A stretch of DNA of 64,000 bases from Paracrocinitomix mangrovi (GTDB lineage Bacteria; Bacteroidota; Bacteroidia; Flavobacteriales_D; Crocinitomicaceae): the NCBI RefSeq assembly GCF_019740355.2, contig NZ_CP091819.1:4154001-4218000 (forward strand), read 5' to 3'. The notes under the pieces were generated by a model that saw nothing but the letters and a program-made list of their open reading frames with translations, ran no database searches and had not been told where the DNA came from. Made by a program: the position numbers and the translations under genes. Shown one piece after another: positions 9,309 to 18,566 of this stretch (positions are counted from its first letter, which is position 1; every line of letters begins with the position of its first letter).

Positions 9309-10814
9309 ATGGATATCCTAATTCAAGCCGGACAATTGATCTTAAGTCTCTCGATTCTTATCGTTTTACATGAGTTTGGACATTACTTGCCGGCACGCGC
9401 TTTTAAAACAAGAGTAGAAAAATTCTACCTTTTCTTTGATTATAAATTCTCGATTTTCAAAAAGAAAATTAAGGATACAGAATGGGGAATTGGTTGGATT
9501 CCTTTGGGTGGTTATGTAAAAATATCAGGAATGATTGATGAGTCAATGGACAAAGAACAGATGGCTCAAGAACCGCAACCATGGGAATTCAGAACAAAAC
9601 CAGCATGGCAGAGATTGATCATTATGATCGGTGGAATCGTAGTAAACTTGATAGTAGGTTTTGTTATTTATGCTATGGTTTTAGCTATTTGGGGTAGAGA
9701 GTACTTACCAGCAGATAAAATAGTAAACGGTTATTCAATTGCTCCTGAATTCAAACATTATGGTTTCGAAGATGGAGATAAAGTGCTGTCTTTGGATGGA
9801 GAAGTAGTTAAAGAATCTAATAATATCAATAAGTTCATTTTATTGAGAGGAGTTCAAGACGTAGAAGTTGAGCACCCTTCTGGAGAAATTGAAACGATCA
9901 AGTTGAGTGAGGATGTAGAATATGAAATGTTCCAAACCGGAGCAATGTCAATGTTCTCACCAAGAACACACGCAGTAATTGATTCAATTTATGAAGCTTC
10001 CCCTGCAGAAACTGCGGGTTTTCAAAAAGGAGATCAAATAGTTGGTTTGAATGGTGCTAAATTGGAGTTTTGGGATGAATTTTCAAATGGTTTGAGGGAT
10101 TACCAAAAAAGAGAGTGGAAAGTAGTTTATGAAAAAGATGGAAGAATTGATAGTACTTTCTCTTCTATAGACTCAATCATGATGGGAGGTTTGGCCCGCA
10201 CTAATGGTTTGGATACTGAAGATAGATTAATAAGTATTAACGATACTGAATTAGTTTCTTGGGATCAAATGTTATCTACTGTTCACAATTTAAGAAATGT
10301 TGATGTTGATATTAAGCGTGGAGATAAATTAATTTCCATGAATGTAACACCAAACAATAGAGGTCTTTTAGGAGTTGGACTTAGTGATAAAGAAATTAAA
10401 GATTTAGTTGCTACAGAAGAATATTCAATAGGTGCTGCCATTGCATCAGGATTTAAATTGGCTTATTGGACACTGCATGATTATGCCGCTCAGTTGAAGT
10501 TTGTATTTACTAAGAAAGGTGCTTCTTCAATGGGTGGTTTTGGAGCCTTTGGTAAATTATTTGAGCCTGAGTGGAACTGGCATACTTTCTGGCTAAACAC
10601 GGCATTGATTTCTATTATTCTTGCGTTCATGAATTTCCTACCAATCCCTGCTTTAGACGGTGGACATATAATGTTCTTATTATATGAAATGATTACCGGT
10701 AGAAAACCAAATGAAAAAGTGTTGGAATATGCTCAGTTAGTTGGGTTGATCTTGATACTAGGATTGGTGCTATATGCCAATGGAAATGATATTTACAAAG
10801 CATTTACGGAATAA
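9309..10814 (+). CDS. rseP: RIP metalloprotease RseP (site-2 protease family, M50)
   Basis: A 501-residue intramembrane zinc protease that cleaves anti-sigma factors or other membrane proteins after a first periplasmic cut. The HExxH motif is HEFGH at residues 21-25 inside the first membrane helix. Two PDZ-like regions lie in the middle (ASPAETAGFQKGDQIVGL near 235 and GLARTNGLDTEDRLISIN near 295). The third zinc ligand is in the C-terminal helix motif NFLPIPALDGGH. Length is a little above the E. coli protein, as usual in Bacteroidota. No bamA or dxr neighbour is seen, unlike in proteobacteria. A small lipoprotein gene follows four bases after the stop. Confidence 0.95.
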   Translation: MDILIQAGQLILSLSILIVLHEFGHYLPARAFKTRVEKFYLFFDYKFSIFKKKIKDTEWGIGWIPLGGYVKISGMIDESMDKEQMAQEPQPWEFRTKPAWQRLIIMIGGIVVNLIVGFVIYAMVLAIWGREYLPADKIVNGYSIAPEFKHYGFEDGDKVLSLDGEVVKESNNINKFILLRGVQDVEVEHPSGEIETIKLSEDVEYEMFQTGAMSMFSPRTHAVIDSIYEASPAETAGFQKGDQIVGLNGAKLEFWDEFSNGLRDYQKREWKVVYEKDGRIDSTFSSIDSIMMGGLARTNGLDTEDRLISINDTELVSWDQMLSTVHNLRNVDVDIKRGDKLISMNVTPNNRGLLGVGLSDKEIKDLVATEEYSIGAAIASGFKLAYWTLHDYAAQLKFVFTKKGASSMGGFGAFGKLFEPEWNWHTFWLNTALISIILAFMNFLPIPALDGGHIMFLLYEMITGRKPNEKVLEYAQLVGLILILGLVLYANGNDIYKAFTE

Positions 10815-10818
10815 AATA

Positions 10819-11340
10819 ATGATGAAAAAAGTTTTGATATTGGCAATTGCGGCAGTACTGTCTTTGTCTATTGTTGGTTGTGAATCAGCTAATGACTGGA
10901 ATGTTTATTCAAAAAATGGTATTGAAATACAATATCCTGATGAATGGAATTTAGATACTACCAACACCTACGGAACTGATTTAATTCTATTCGGTCCAGA
11001 TCTTGGTAAGGTGGATGAGTTCTATGAGAATATCAACGTATTGTCTCAAGATCTTCCTGAAAATATGGGATTAAAAGAGTATTCTTCTATTTCTAAATCT
11101 CAAATTGAAGAGTTTATGCCTGGTAGTGAAGTGATTGAATTTGAGGATGTGGATGCTGAGCTTCCGTATCAACATATTGTTTATACAGGACCAATGGAAG
11201 GTAGAGATTTAGAATACATGCAACGTTATATTGTGAAGAACAATAGAGCTTATGTGTTGACCTTTACTGCAACTCAAGAAAACTTTGATCTGTACAAAGA
11301 AGAGGTAAATAAAATCTTTGATACTTTCGAGATTAGGTAG
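10819..11340 (+). CDS. Small lipoprotein of unknown function (PsbP-like fold possible)
   Basis: A 173-residue lipoprotein. The start is placed at ATG 10819 (MMKKVLILAIAAVLSLSIVGC), because it gives a clean lipoprotein signal with lipobox SIVGC; the longer frame from 10774 runs back into rseP. The mature part begins NDWNVYSKNGIEIQYPDEWNLD, which resembles the opening of PsbP/DUF1795-like domains found in bacterial lipoproteins, and ends with the typical helix NFDLYKEEVNKIFDTFEIR. It follows rseP by four bases and is presumably co-transcribed with it. It ends exactly where the convergent gene's stop begins (11340/11341). A role with RseP is possible by position only. Confidence 0.8.
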   Translation: MMKKVLILAIAAVLSLSIVGCESANDWNVYSKNGIEIQYPDEWNLDTTNTYGTDLILFGPDLGKVDEFYENINVLSQDLPENMGLKEYSSISKSQIEEFMPGSEVIEFEDVDAELPYQHIVYTGPMEGRDLEYMQRYIVKNNRAYVLTFTATQENFDLYKEEVNKIFDTFEIR

Positions 11341-12606
11341 TTAAGTCTTTCTCTTCTTCTTTTTAGCTGCAGGAAATAAGATGTTATTGAGGATTAATCT
11401 GTATCCTGGAGAGTTAGGATGTAGATTTAAATCTGTTGGTGGATCTCCTACAAAGTGTTGATAATCCTCAGGATCATGGCCTCCATAAAAGGTCCAGGTC
11501 CCTTCACCAAATTCACCATGAATATATCTGGCTGTTCCCATAGCCTTATTTTCACCCATGATCAAAACATCAGGTTTGATAAATTCTGTTCTAAAGTCAG
11601 TAGTTTGCCCCATGAAACCATCAATTTCCATTGTGTGATTTTGGCAAAGCATAGTGGGTACAACATCCCATTTAGCCGAAAATTCAAATAAAAAGAACTT
11701 GTCTTGCTGTTCAGGAACTCTTAAGTGATCTTTTGTTCCGTCAATATCAGAATATTCATAAACCATTGGATCTTTTTCAACTGTAAAGTCTTTAAATGCA
11801 AGGGTTTTGGTGAAATCTATTTTTGATTGAAAGTTCGCTTCAGCAGGATCACCGTCATACATATGCTCACAGATATCTGTACTTTCAGCACTTAGCGCAA
11901 TATCGTAACTGTCCGTTCCGCTACACATTGTAAATAAGAATCCACCACCAGCAACAAAGTTTTTAATGTTTACCGCAACTGCTAATTTTAATTCAGAGAC
12001 CTTTTCAAAACCAAGTTTTTTAGCCATTTCTTCATTGTCTCGTACTTGTTTTTGGTACCAGCTTTGGGTATGATAGTTTCTATAGAATTTACCGTATTGT
12101 CCTGTAAAATCTTCATGGTGAAGATGTAGCCAATCAAATTCAGGTAGACCACCTTTTACAACTGTAGAGTCATAAATCTCTTCATAAGGTATTTCTGCGT
12201 AAGTAAGAACCATTGTTACAGCATCATCCCATGGTTGTTTACCTTTTGGGGTGTAAACGGCAATTTTAGGTGCTTTTTCTAGCTGAACAACTTCCATGTT
12301 TACTTCGGGGTTCGCAATTTCGGATTTAATTGCTTTTACTTTAGAGTCTGGAAGTATGCTGTATGAAACTCCTTTAAGAATAAGCTCTTCTTCAATTAAT
12401 TCGGCGTGAGGAAAAAGAAAACTTCCACCTCTATAATTAAGTAGCCATTCCATTACTACCTCATTTTCTAGTACCCAATAGGCTACACCGTAAGCTTTAA
12501 GATGATTTTTTTGAGTTTCATCCATTGGGACCAAAATAGCAGAAGCTTTTCCGCTATAGGGCAGTGCCAGTAAGATTAATAGTAATATTCTAAAAAGGTA
12601 TGTCAT
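11341..12606 (-). CDS. Secreted protein of the family commonly labelled asparagine synthetase B; function uncertain
   Basis: A 421-residue protein with a signal peptide (FRILLLILLALPYSGKASA), so it acts outside the cytoplasm. Bacteroidota homologues are often auto-named asparagine synthetase B, but the sequence shows neither an N-terminal Cys2 glutaminase nor an SGGxDS ATP-pyrophosphatase loop. What is visible is an alpha/beta region with IAVYTPKGKQPWDDAVTM, a conserved HLHHEDFTGQ, and a glycine elbow with cysteine (GGGFLFTMCSGTDS) reminiscent of class I glutamine-amidotransferase-like or ThuA-like folds. A conserved segment YQHFVGDPPTDLNLHPNS and a basic tail KKKKRK close it. The ATG overlaps the end of dnaB by 17 bases, implying translational coupling. 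The true function is unknown. Confidence 0.75.
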   Translation of the reverse strand: MTYLFRILLLILLALPYSGKASAILVPMDETQKNHLKAYGVAYWVLENEVVMEWLLNYRGGSFLFPHAELIEEELILKGVSYSILPDSKVKAIKSEIANPEVNMEVVQLEKAPKIAVYTPKGKQPWDDAVTMVLTYAEIPYEEIYDSTVVKGGLPEFDWLHLHHEDFTGQYGKFYRNYHTQSWYQKQVRDNEEMAKKLGFEKVSELKLAVAVNIKNFVAGGGFLFTMCSGTDSYDIALSAESTDICEHMYDGDPAEANFQSKIDFTKTLAFKDFTVEKDPMVYEYSDIDGTKDHLRVPEQQDKFFLFEFSAKWDVVPTMLCQNHTMEIDGFMGQTTDFRTEFIKPDVLIMGENKAMGTARYIHGEFGEGTWTFYGGHDPEDYQHFVGDPPTDLNLHPNSPGYRLILNNILFPAAKKKKRKT

Positions 12607-14128
12607 CTAAATTATTGCCTAAAGGAATGTCGTCATCATTCATTTTACTACCTAACGTAATTGTATCTGAACTATTGTCAAAATCTTTGTTAGGAACAAA
12701 ACTAGTTCCGTAATCCATAGTGTCAAATGCGTCCAGATTGTCAAATCTAGTTAACTCTTTAATGAATTTCAAACGAACAGTGTCCAATGAACCATTTCTA
12801 TGTTTTGCTACAATAATCTCGCCAATTCCTTCTGTAGGCAAACCATTTTCATCTTGATCCAAACCGTAGTATTCAGGTCTGTATATAAATACAACCATAT
12901 CGGCATCTTGTTCAATTGCTCCAGATTCACGTAAATCGGAAAGCATTGGACGTTTGTCACCACCTCTTGTTTCTACTGAACGCGAAAGCTGTGACAAGGC
13001 TATAATAGGGACGTTAATCTCTTTTGCAATTTCTTTGATGGATCTTGAAATAGTTGAGATTTCCTGCTCTCTGTTCCCTCCTTTTGTTCCGGCTGTCATT
13101 AACTGTAAGTAATCTATGATAACCAGTTGAATGTCATGCTGCATTTTCATTCTACGACACTTTGCACGCAATTCAAAAATTGAAAGGGCAGGGGTGTCAT
13201 CAATAAAAATTGGTGCGTCAGTTAGATTACTCAACCTACTGTGCAATTTTTCCCAATCTTCAGGGTCTGTAAAACCTTTACGCAGTTTTTCAGATGATAT
13301 ACCAGTTTCCATGGCCATCATCCTTTTTACTAACTGTACGTTAGACATCTCTAGCGAGAAGATTGCTGTTGCCTGTCCAAATTCAATTGCAGAATTTCTA
13401 GCCATTGAAAGTACAAAGGCTGTTTTACCCATTCCGGGACGAGCAGCTAATACAATCATATCAGATTTTTGCCAACCTGATGTCAATCTATCAAGATCAG
13501 TAAATCCGGTAGGAACACCAGAAACACCATCCTTATTTTTTGAAGCAGCTTCAATCTCATCTGTGGCTTCTTTTACCAGCTCTTTAACACCTGAGTAACC
13601 TTTTTTAAGGTTTCCTTCAGCAATTTTAAATAAGCCATCTTCCGCTTCGTTTAGTACGTTGAATACATCTTTGGTTTCATCATAGGCGTTTTTAATCACT
13701 TCAGATGAAACTTCAATTAAAGATCTCAAAATGTATTTTTCAGAGATAATTCTTGCGTGGTATTCAACATGAGCTGCAGAAGCTACACGGTTTGTAAGAG
13801 AAGCTATAAATCCGGGCCCACCAACAAGTTGAAGTTCCCCTTTTTTTCTCAATTTTTCAGTAACAGAAAGAATGTCGATATTTTCAGAGTGACCAAAAAG
13901 ATCTTTGATTGCAGCATATATTTTTTGATGCTCCATTTTGTAGAAACTTTCAGGTTCCAAAATGTCGATTGCATCATTCACTGCATTTCGTTCTAACAAC
14001 ATAGCTCCAAGTACAGCTTCTTCAATATCCACAGCCTGAGGAGGGATCTTGCCAATTTCACCTATACTTTGAATTGATTTGTTGATTAACGATCTTTTCT
14101 GCCCACTATTTACATTCTTCTCTTCCAT
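12590..14128 (-). CDS. dnaB: Replicative DNA helicase
   Basis: A 512-residue DnaB hexameric 5'-3' helicase that unwinds DNA at the replication fork and recruits primase. The N-terminal DnaB domain (PPQAVDIEEAVLGAMLLE) is followed by the RecA-like motor with Walker A RPGMGKT near residues 230-236, Walker B LVIIDYLQLM, the SQLSRSVE motif and the arginine-finger region SDLRESGAIEQDADMV. The ATG at 14128 is preferred over a GTG one codon upstream. A near-consensus promoter ends five bases before the ATG. No intein or insertion is seen. It overlaps the downstream secreted-protein gene by 17 bases. Confidence 0.97.
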   Translation of the reverse strand: MEEKNVNSGQKRSLINKSIQSIGEIGKIPPQAVDIEEAVLGAMLLERNAVNDAIDILEPESFYKMEHQKIYAAIKDLFGHSENIDILSVTEKLRKKGELQLVGGPGFIASLTNRVASAAHVEYHARIISEKYILRSLIEVSSEVIKNAYDETKDVFNVLNEAEDGLFKIAEGNLKKGYSGVKELVKEATDEIEAASKNKDGVSGVPTGFTDLDRLTSGWQKSDMIVLAARPGMGKTAFVLSMARNSAIEFGQATAIFSLEMSNVQLVKRMMAMETGISSEKLRKGFTDPEDWEKLHSRLSNLTDAPIFIDDTPALSIFELRAKCRRMKMQHDIQLVIIDYLQLMTAGTKGGNREQEISTISRSIKEIAKEINVPIIALSQLSRSVETRGGDKRPMLSDLRESGAIEQDADMVVFIYRPEYYGLDQDENGLPTEGIGEIIVAKHRNGSLDTVRLKFIKELTRFDNLDAFDTMDYGTSFVPNKDFDNSSDTITLGSKMNDDDIPLGNNLDDIPF

Positions 14129-14133
14129 CACAG

Positions 14134-14160
14134 CAAATATAACGAATTGAAGGTGCTCAA
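14134..14160 (-). promoter_or_regulatory. Putative dnaB promoter
   Basis: On the minus strand, TTG (14160-14158) is followed by a 16-base spacer and TATATTTG (14141-14134), then five bases to the ATG. It fits the Bacteroidota housekeeping promoter and predicts a leaderless or very short-leader mRNA. Confidence 0.5.
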
Positions 14161-14224
14161 GAAAAGACCTATTGTGATTTATTTATCAACAGACAAAAAG
14201 CGGTAAAATGTTAATAATGATGCT

Positions 14225-16204
14225 TTAGTGAGTAATAAGCTTAGAGCGCAATTCTAATTCAGGAATTTCCAAAATGAAAAATCCATTCAATTGCCAATCA
14301 ATGGTCATGTTAGTTTTGGCCGGAGCTGAGTATACCAATGAACCATTTAAACTATAAATATTCAGTGTGTAATTTTTATTTGGTTTTTCTTCAAAACCAA
14401 TGGTGATTTGATTTTCATTAAAATAAGTTGACAGTGCGTCCTGTTTAATAGAAATGATATTGGTGTTTTCAAAGCTCCCGTTGGCATCATAAATTCTAAG
14501 TCTGTAATAATTGATTCCCGGTTCAGGATTAGCATCAATCGAACTATAAAATTGTTCTGTCACCGAATTTCTAGAAGCATCAATTTTATCTATCACTTCC
14601 CAATTTGAGCCATCTCTTGATTTTAATACTTCAAAGTACAAGGTGTTTTCTTCAGAAGCGGTGCTCCATTCAATAAAGTTTTTACCGTCTGAATGATAAC
14701 CTGAAAGTGATCTCATTACAACAGCTAAAGGATAAATACAATCTGTATTTACTGATTGATCAATTAGATTTCCGTATTGATCGTAATTGGCCGTTTCACC
14801 ATCACATCCTGACCCATAGGTGCAAGGTCCATCTGTGGCTGTATATTCAACAGTTGAAGATGAAGTAGAACCAAAATAAATTGTTGTTACTCTTGGTGTG
14901 CTTGAAGTATTAGAAAAGTTACCTGCTGTTGCTGTGTTATTTAAGAATATTGCGCAATAACTTCCACCGCAATTATTAGAATAATCAATTAATGCAGAAG
15001 GAGGATTACCTGTAAAAATCATTAAATTGGCTCCTGCCGGAATTGGGTCACAGTAAGTGAATAAATCCGGAGTACATCCTGCTAATGCATTAAGATCATC
15101 TAAATAAGCCTGATTGTTAACAATTGTATTTGAACCACACCCTACATTACACCAGGTTGTATTAGGAAGTTCAATAATTAAGCTATCAACTGGTACAGGA
15201 TCAGCTCCCATTTGAACTACAACTATCTCATCTGTCCCTTCGGCACCAGTGCAAGCATTATAATTTACTGATTGGATATAAGGTTCTGCGCAACCAGTGG
15301 CTGTGGTAAAACTGGAGATAATACCTCCGGTTAAATAGTTCTCTTCACAGTTTGGTACAAATCCATTGTATTCAAATATTGCATAATAATAGGTTGTTCC
15401 GTCAATAAGGCTATTCAAAGATACGGACGTTGATGATCCACTGTAAATTACTTCTTCTCCGGGAGCAATCAAATCTCCTACATTGTACTGAGTTCCATCT
15501 GCGGGTGTACCTGTAATTGGTGAAGTAGAGAAAACAACAATAACATTATCTGCATCCGTTCCTAAAGTCCAATTTAGGTCTGCTGAATAACATGAAACAA
15601 CAGGCCCATTATCTGTGACATCATCTGTAGGTTCAGTGTCTAATCCTCCACAAGGAGTTGTACAGAAATCCTGACTGTTATTGGTTGCATCTTCTGTTGC
15701 CGTGGCTGCAGTGGTCCATGTGAAATCTCCGTAAGTATTTCCCGGACCACCTGTAAGTTGGAGGCTTTCGCCAGCAGCAGTTCCACTTCCTTCAGTGACT
15801 CCAATGTCTGTTGACGTAACACCAACTGCGGGACCGTCAGTGGCGGTAAAACTTCCTCCATAACTTAAGAACTGTTCTACTGTATTGGTGCAAGTATTAT
15901 AGAGTGCTATTCCGTCAGGATTACCATTTTGCATGCCTGCTTCTGCAAACCAAACTGTTCCAATTCCACATCCATTATCAGGAACTGTTCCACTTAAATT
16001 GATAGTAGAGTAGGCTGCTCCACCATTTCCGTTATATAAAATTACTTGATAACATGATAAGTCAGTACCGGCGGGTGCGGCTATTTCAAAACCTTCGCCT
16101 ACGTCTGTACCAGAATTGTCATAGTGTATTTCGTTGATCCATACACTTTGGCTCAGCCCATACTGAACCACTAACAGCAGTACTGATGTTAACAGTTTTT
16201 TCAT
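14225..16204 (-). CDS. Secreted lamin-tail/FN3-like surface protein, divergent T9SS-like C-terminus
   Basis: A 659-residue protein with a signal peptide (MKKLLTSVLLLVVQYGLSQ). Residues ~20-180 open with VWINEIHYDNSGTDVGEGFEIA and PDGIALYN, a lamin-tail-type (LTD) domain often joined to secreted nucleases, but no nuclease follows here. A fibronectin-III-like segment (LNSLIDGTTYYYAIFEYNG) comes next, then a cysteine-rich region, and then the FIEWSTASEENTLYFEVLKS module usually found just before T9SS tails. The final ~65 residues (NENQITIGFEEKPNKNY to LRSKLITH) look like a degenerate type A tail lacking the YPNP start. I infer an exported, surface-located protein; ligand unknown. Confidence 0.72.
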   Translation of the reverse strand: MKKLLTSVLLLVVQYGLSQSVWINEIHYDNSGTDVGEGFEIAAPAGTDLSCYQVILYNGNGGAAYSTINLSGTVPDNGCGIGTVWFAEAGMQNGNPDGIALYNTCTNTVEQFLSYGGSFTATDGPAVGVTSTDIGVTEGSGTAAGESLQLTGGPGNTYGDFTWTTAATATEDATNNSQDFCTTPCGGLDTEPTDDVTDNGPVVSCYSADLNWTLGTDADNVIVVFSTSPITGTPADGTQYNVGDLIAPGEEVIYSGSSTSVSLNSLIDGTTYYYAIFEYNGFVPNCEENYLTGGIISSFTTATGCAEPYIQSVNYNACTGAEGTDEIVVVQMGADPVPVDSLIIELPNTTWCNVGCGSNTIVNNQAYLDDLNALAGCTPDLFTYCDPIPAGANLMIFTGNPPSALIDYSNNCGGSYCAIFLNNTATAGNFSNTSSTPRVTTIYFGSTSSSTVEYTATDGPCTYGSGCDGETANYDQYGNLIDQSVNTDCIYPLAVVMRSLSGYHSDGKNFIEWSTASEENTLYFEVLKSRDGSNWEVIDKIDASRNSVTEQFYSSIDANPEPGINYYRLRIYDANGSFENTNIISIKQDALSTYFNENQITIGFEEKPNKNYTLNIYSLNGSLVYSAPAKTNMTIDWQLNGFFILEIPELELRSKLITH

Positions 16205-16353
16205 TTAGTAAGCAAGTTTTACCTGAGTAAAACAGAGTTTCTGAGACCAAGGTACTAATAAAATGTAGTACAAAAAATGATTGTGTATGAATTTAGCGAA
16301 TTGTTAATACTTAATTAACATCAGCTGAAATTCACAATTTTGGAATGTAGAAA

Positions 16354-16381
16354 TAAAAAAAAAGCCGCTCAAGGCGGCTTT
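16354..16381 (-). terminator. Rho-independent terminator after the M16 peptidase pair
   Basis: AAGCCGC and GCGGCTT form a strong GC-rich stem with a short loop. On the minus strand it is followed by a run of T, six bases past the stop at 16387. Confidence 0.88.
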
Positions 16382-16386
16382 ATATT

Positions 16387-18561
16387 TTAGAAACTTCCGT
16401 CAAATGCAGAAGATTTAGGTTTCTTTTTAACAACTACCTTGTTCAGTGTAGTGGTTATGTTCTGTACTGAACTAGAAATCTTTGTAGTGTGAGCCAGGTA
16501 AAGACCACCTTTAACTTCTTTAAAATCAGAGAATACTGTAGTGGACATAATGGTTTGTTCTCCATTTCCATCCTGTAAATCCGCTACAGTAAAGCTTTCT
16601 TCCAATTCTAAAAGTCCAGTTTCAACTGAATAGTATTCAAAGCCATATTCATTGTCTTTGCCTTTTTCCTGGACTTTGATTTTGTAGTATTCTTTACCTT
16701 CTTTTTCTTCAATCCCCATCAATTCAACATCTAAGAATTTATTGTTAGCATATGTCAATTGGGATAATGGGAAAGAGTTCATTTTTTTCTGCTCCAATTT
16801 ATCACCCTCATATTTTTCTGTTCCAACAAAAGGAGCCGAAGTTGCACCTTTTTCGCCGTTGAAATATTCTTTCTGCTTCATATCTCCTTGTGGAGTTTTG
16901 ATGATAGTTTGGGTAGCAGTTTTATTAGGTTTACCTGCATAAGTTGTAATGAATAATGAAAGATTCATCCCTTGAATAGACATTGATCCAGTATATTCTT
17001 TGATAATCATTCCTATTTTATTCATTTTAGCATCATATTCCTCTTTGTTGCTTACCATGAAAGTCTTGTAAACATAATTGTTAATTACACTTTCTAAAGT
17101 AACACCATCAGGAACAGCTTTTAACTGTTGTAATGTTGCTTCATCTCCAAAGGCATCTCTTACTTCCATGCCTCCATTGTTGTCAAAAACATCTAGTTTT
17201 TCAGCAATTTCAGCATTACCTACTACTATAATGTTCAGGTTATCAGGTCTTAGATACTTTTTAGCAGTTTCTAAAACGTCTTCTTTTGTGATTTTTTCTA
17301 ATCTTGTTAGATAGTTGCTGTAATAATCTTTTGGAAGATTGTAACGAGCCATGTTTAAGGCAAAATTTGCTTGAGTTCTGCCACTTTCAAGTGATCTGGC
17401 AAATGAGCCTGTCATTGAATTTTTAATCAATTCTAACTCGTCGTCAGTTACCAAGTTGTTTGTCATCCAGTCAATTTCATATAGAATTTGAACAATTGCA
17501 CTGTCTGTTACTTCATTTCTAAAGCTACCTCCTGCAGAAAAACTTGCATTTAATGGATCAGTTCCGATAGATGAATAACAACCATAGGTATAAGCTTTGT
17601 CTTCTCTTAAGTTTTTCATTAAGTGTCCAGAGAAACCTCCACCTCCTAAGATTTTATTCATGACACTTACCTTAATCGCATCAGGGTGCCCTGGAGTTAA
17701 TTCTACAGTATTTGTGATTGTGATTTGACTTTGAACTGCTCCTGGTTTGTCAACGAAATAAACATTGTTGCCTTTGTAAGAAGGAACGTCATATGTTTGT
17801 TTTTTCATTTCTCCACCTCTTTTCCAATCACCAAAGTATTTGTTGGCATATCCCATTGCTTCTTCTTGAGATACATCTCCTACAATTACCAAATAGGCTT
17901 TGTTTGGAACAAAATATTGGCTGTAGTGTTTTTTGATATCATCAACTTTGATATTGTTTAATGATTCTTCAGTAACAATCTCTCCATAAGGATGGTCTTT
18001 ACCGAAATTCACAACAGATGACACATTAGATGCCATTGTATTAGGGTCTGATTTTTGAGTCGCTAAACCTGAAATTGTTTGGTTTACAATACGATCTAAT
18101 TCTTTCTCAGGGAAAGAAGGTTTAGTAACCACTTCATTTAATAACTCAAGTAATTTTGTTGTGTGCTTTTTTAAAGATGAAGCATAGAACCCTCTTGCAT
18201 TTGTAAAAATGCTAGCTCCCATGAAATCTATTTTAGCATCAAATTCATCTTTTGTATAGCTTTCAGTTCCAGAACCTAGCAATTCACCAAAAATACTTTG
18301 CATACCTGCTTTATTTCCTTCCGGTAATGTTGGATAATCAACAAATAACTGGAATGAAACAACAGGAAGTTTATGATTTTCTACCACAATAACTTTTAAG
18401 CCATTGTCCATATTCACAATCTCCGGAATCTCTAAATTGATTTCAGGATTTGGTTGTGGTTTAGGTGGTTGACTTCTATCTACCTGACCAATTGAATTAA
18501 CACCAATTAATAGGGCAGTAGCTCCTGCTAAAATGTGTTTTGATATATTTTTTGTTCTCAT
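16387..18561 (-). CDS. M16 family peptidase partner subunit, zinc motif lost
   Basis: A 724-residue secreted or periplasmic protein (signal peptide up to VNSIGQ) with the M16 two-domain fold. Where an active M16 enzyme has HxxEH it reads MQSIFGELLGSG, so the zinc site is absent. It keeps the second-half substrate-binding Arg/Tyr region as NLREDKAYTYGCYSS. This is the pattern of a non-catalytic partner in heterodimeric M16 enzymes such as mitochondrial processing peptidase and many bacterial pairs. The last ~230 residues (from about NYVYKTFMVSNKEEYDAKM) form an extra domain resembling outer-membrane lipoprotein-sorting folds. It starts five bases after the stop of the catalytic subunit, so they form an operon. 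No lipobox is seen. Confidence 0.88.
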   Translation of the reverse strand: MRTKNISKHILAGATALLIGVNSIGQVDRSQPPKPQPNPEINLEIPEIVNMDNGLKVIVVENHKLPVVSFQLFVDYPTLPEGNKAGMQSIFGELLGSGTESYTKDEFDAKIDFMGASIFTNARGFYASSLKKHTTKLLELLNEVVTKPSFPEKELDRIVNQTISGLATQKSDPNTMASNVSSVVNFGKDHPYGEIVTEESLNNIKVDDIKKHYSQYFVPNKAYLVIVGDVSQEEAMGYANKYFGDWKRGGEMKKQTYDVPSYKGNNVYFVDKPGAVQSQITITNTVELTPGHPDAIKVSVMNKILGGGGFSGHLMKNLREDKAYTYGCYSSIGTDPLNASFSAGGSFRNEVTDSAIVQILYEIDWMTNNLVTDDELELIKNSMTGSFARSLESGRTQANFALNMARYNLPKDYYSNYLTRLEKITKEDVLETAKKYLRPDNLNIIVVGNAEIAEKLDVFDNNGGMEVRDAFGDEATLQQLKAVPDGVTLESVINNYVYKTFMVSNKEEYDAKMNKIGMIIKEYTGSMSIQGMNLSLFITTYAGKPNKTATQTIIKTPQGDMKQKEYFNGEKGATSAPFVGTEKYEGDKLEQKKMNSFPLSQLTYANNKFLDVELMGIEEKEGKEYYKIKVQEKGKDNEYGFEYYSVETGLLELEESFTVADLQDGNGEQTIMSTTVFSDFKEVKGGLYLAHTTKISSSVQNITTTLNKVVVKKKPKSSAFDGSF

Positions 18562-18566
18562 TTTTC

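Noticed and set aside
13131-13598. A 155-residue plus-strand frame opposite dnaB
   Set aside because: It lies wholly within the conserved dnaB coding region on the other strand and resembles no family.
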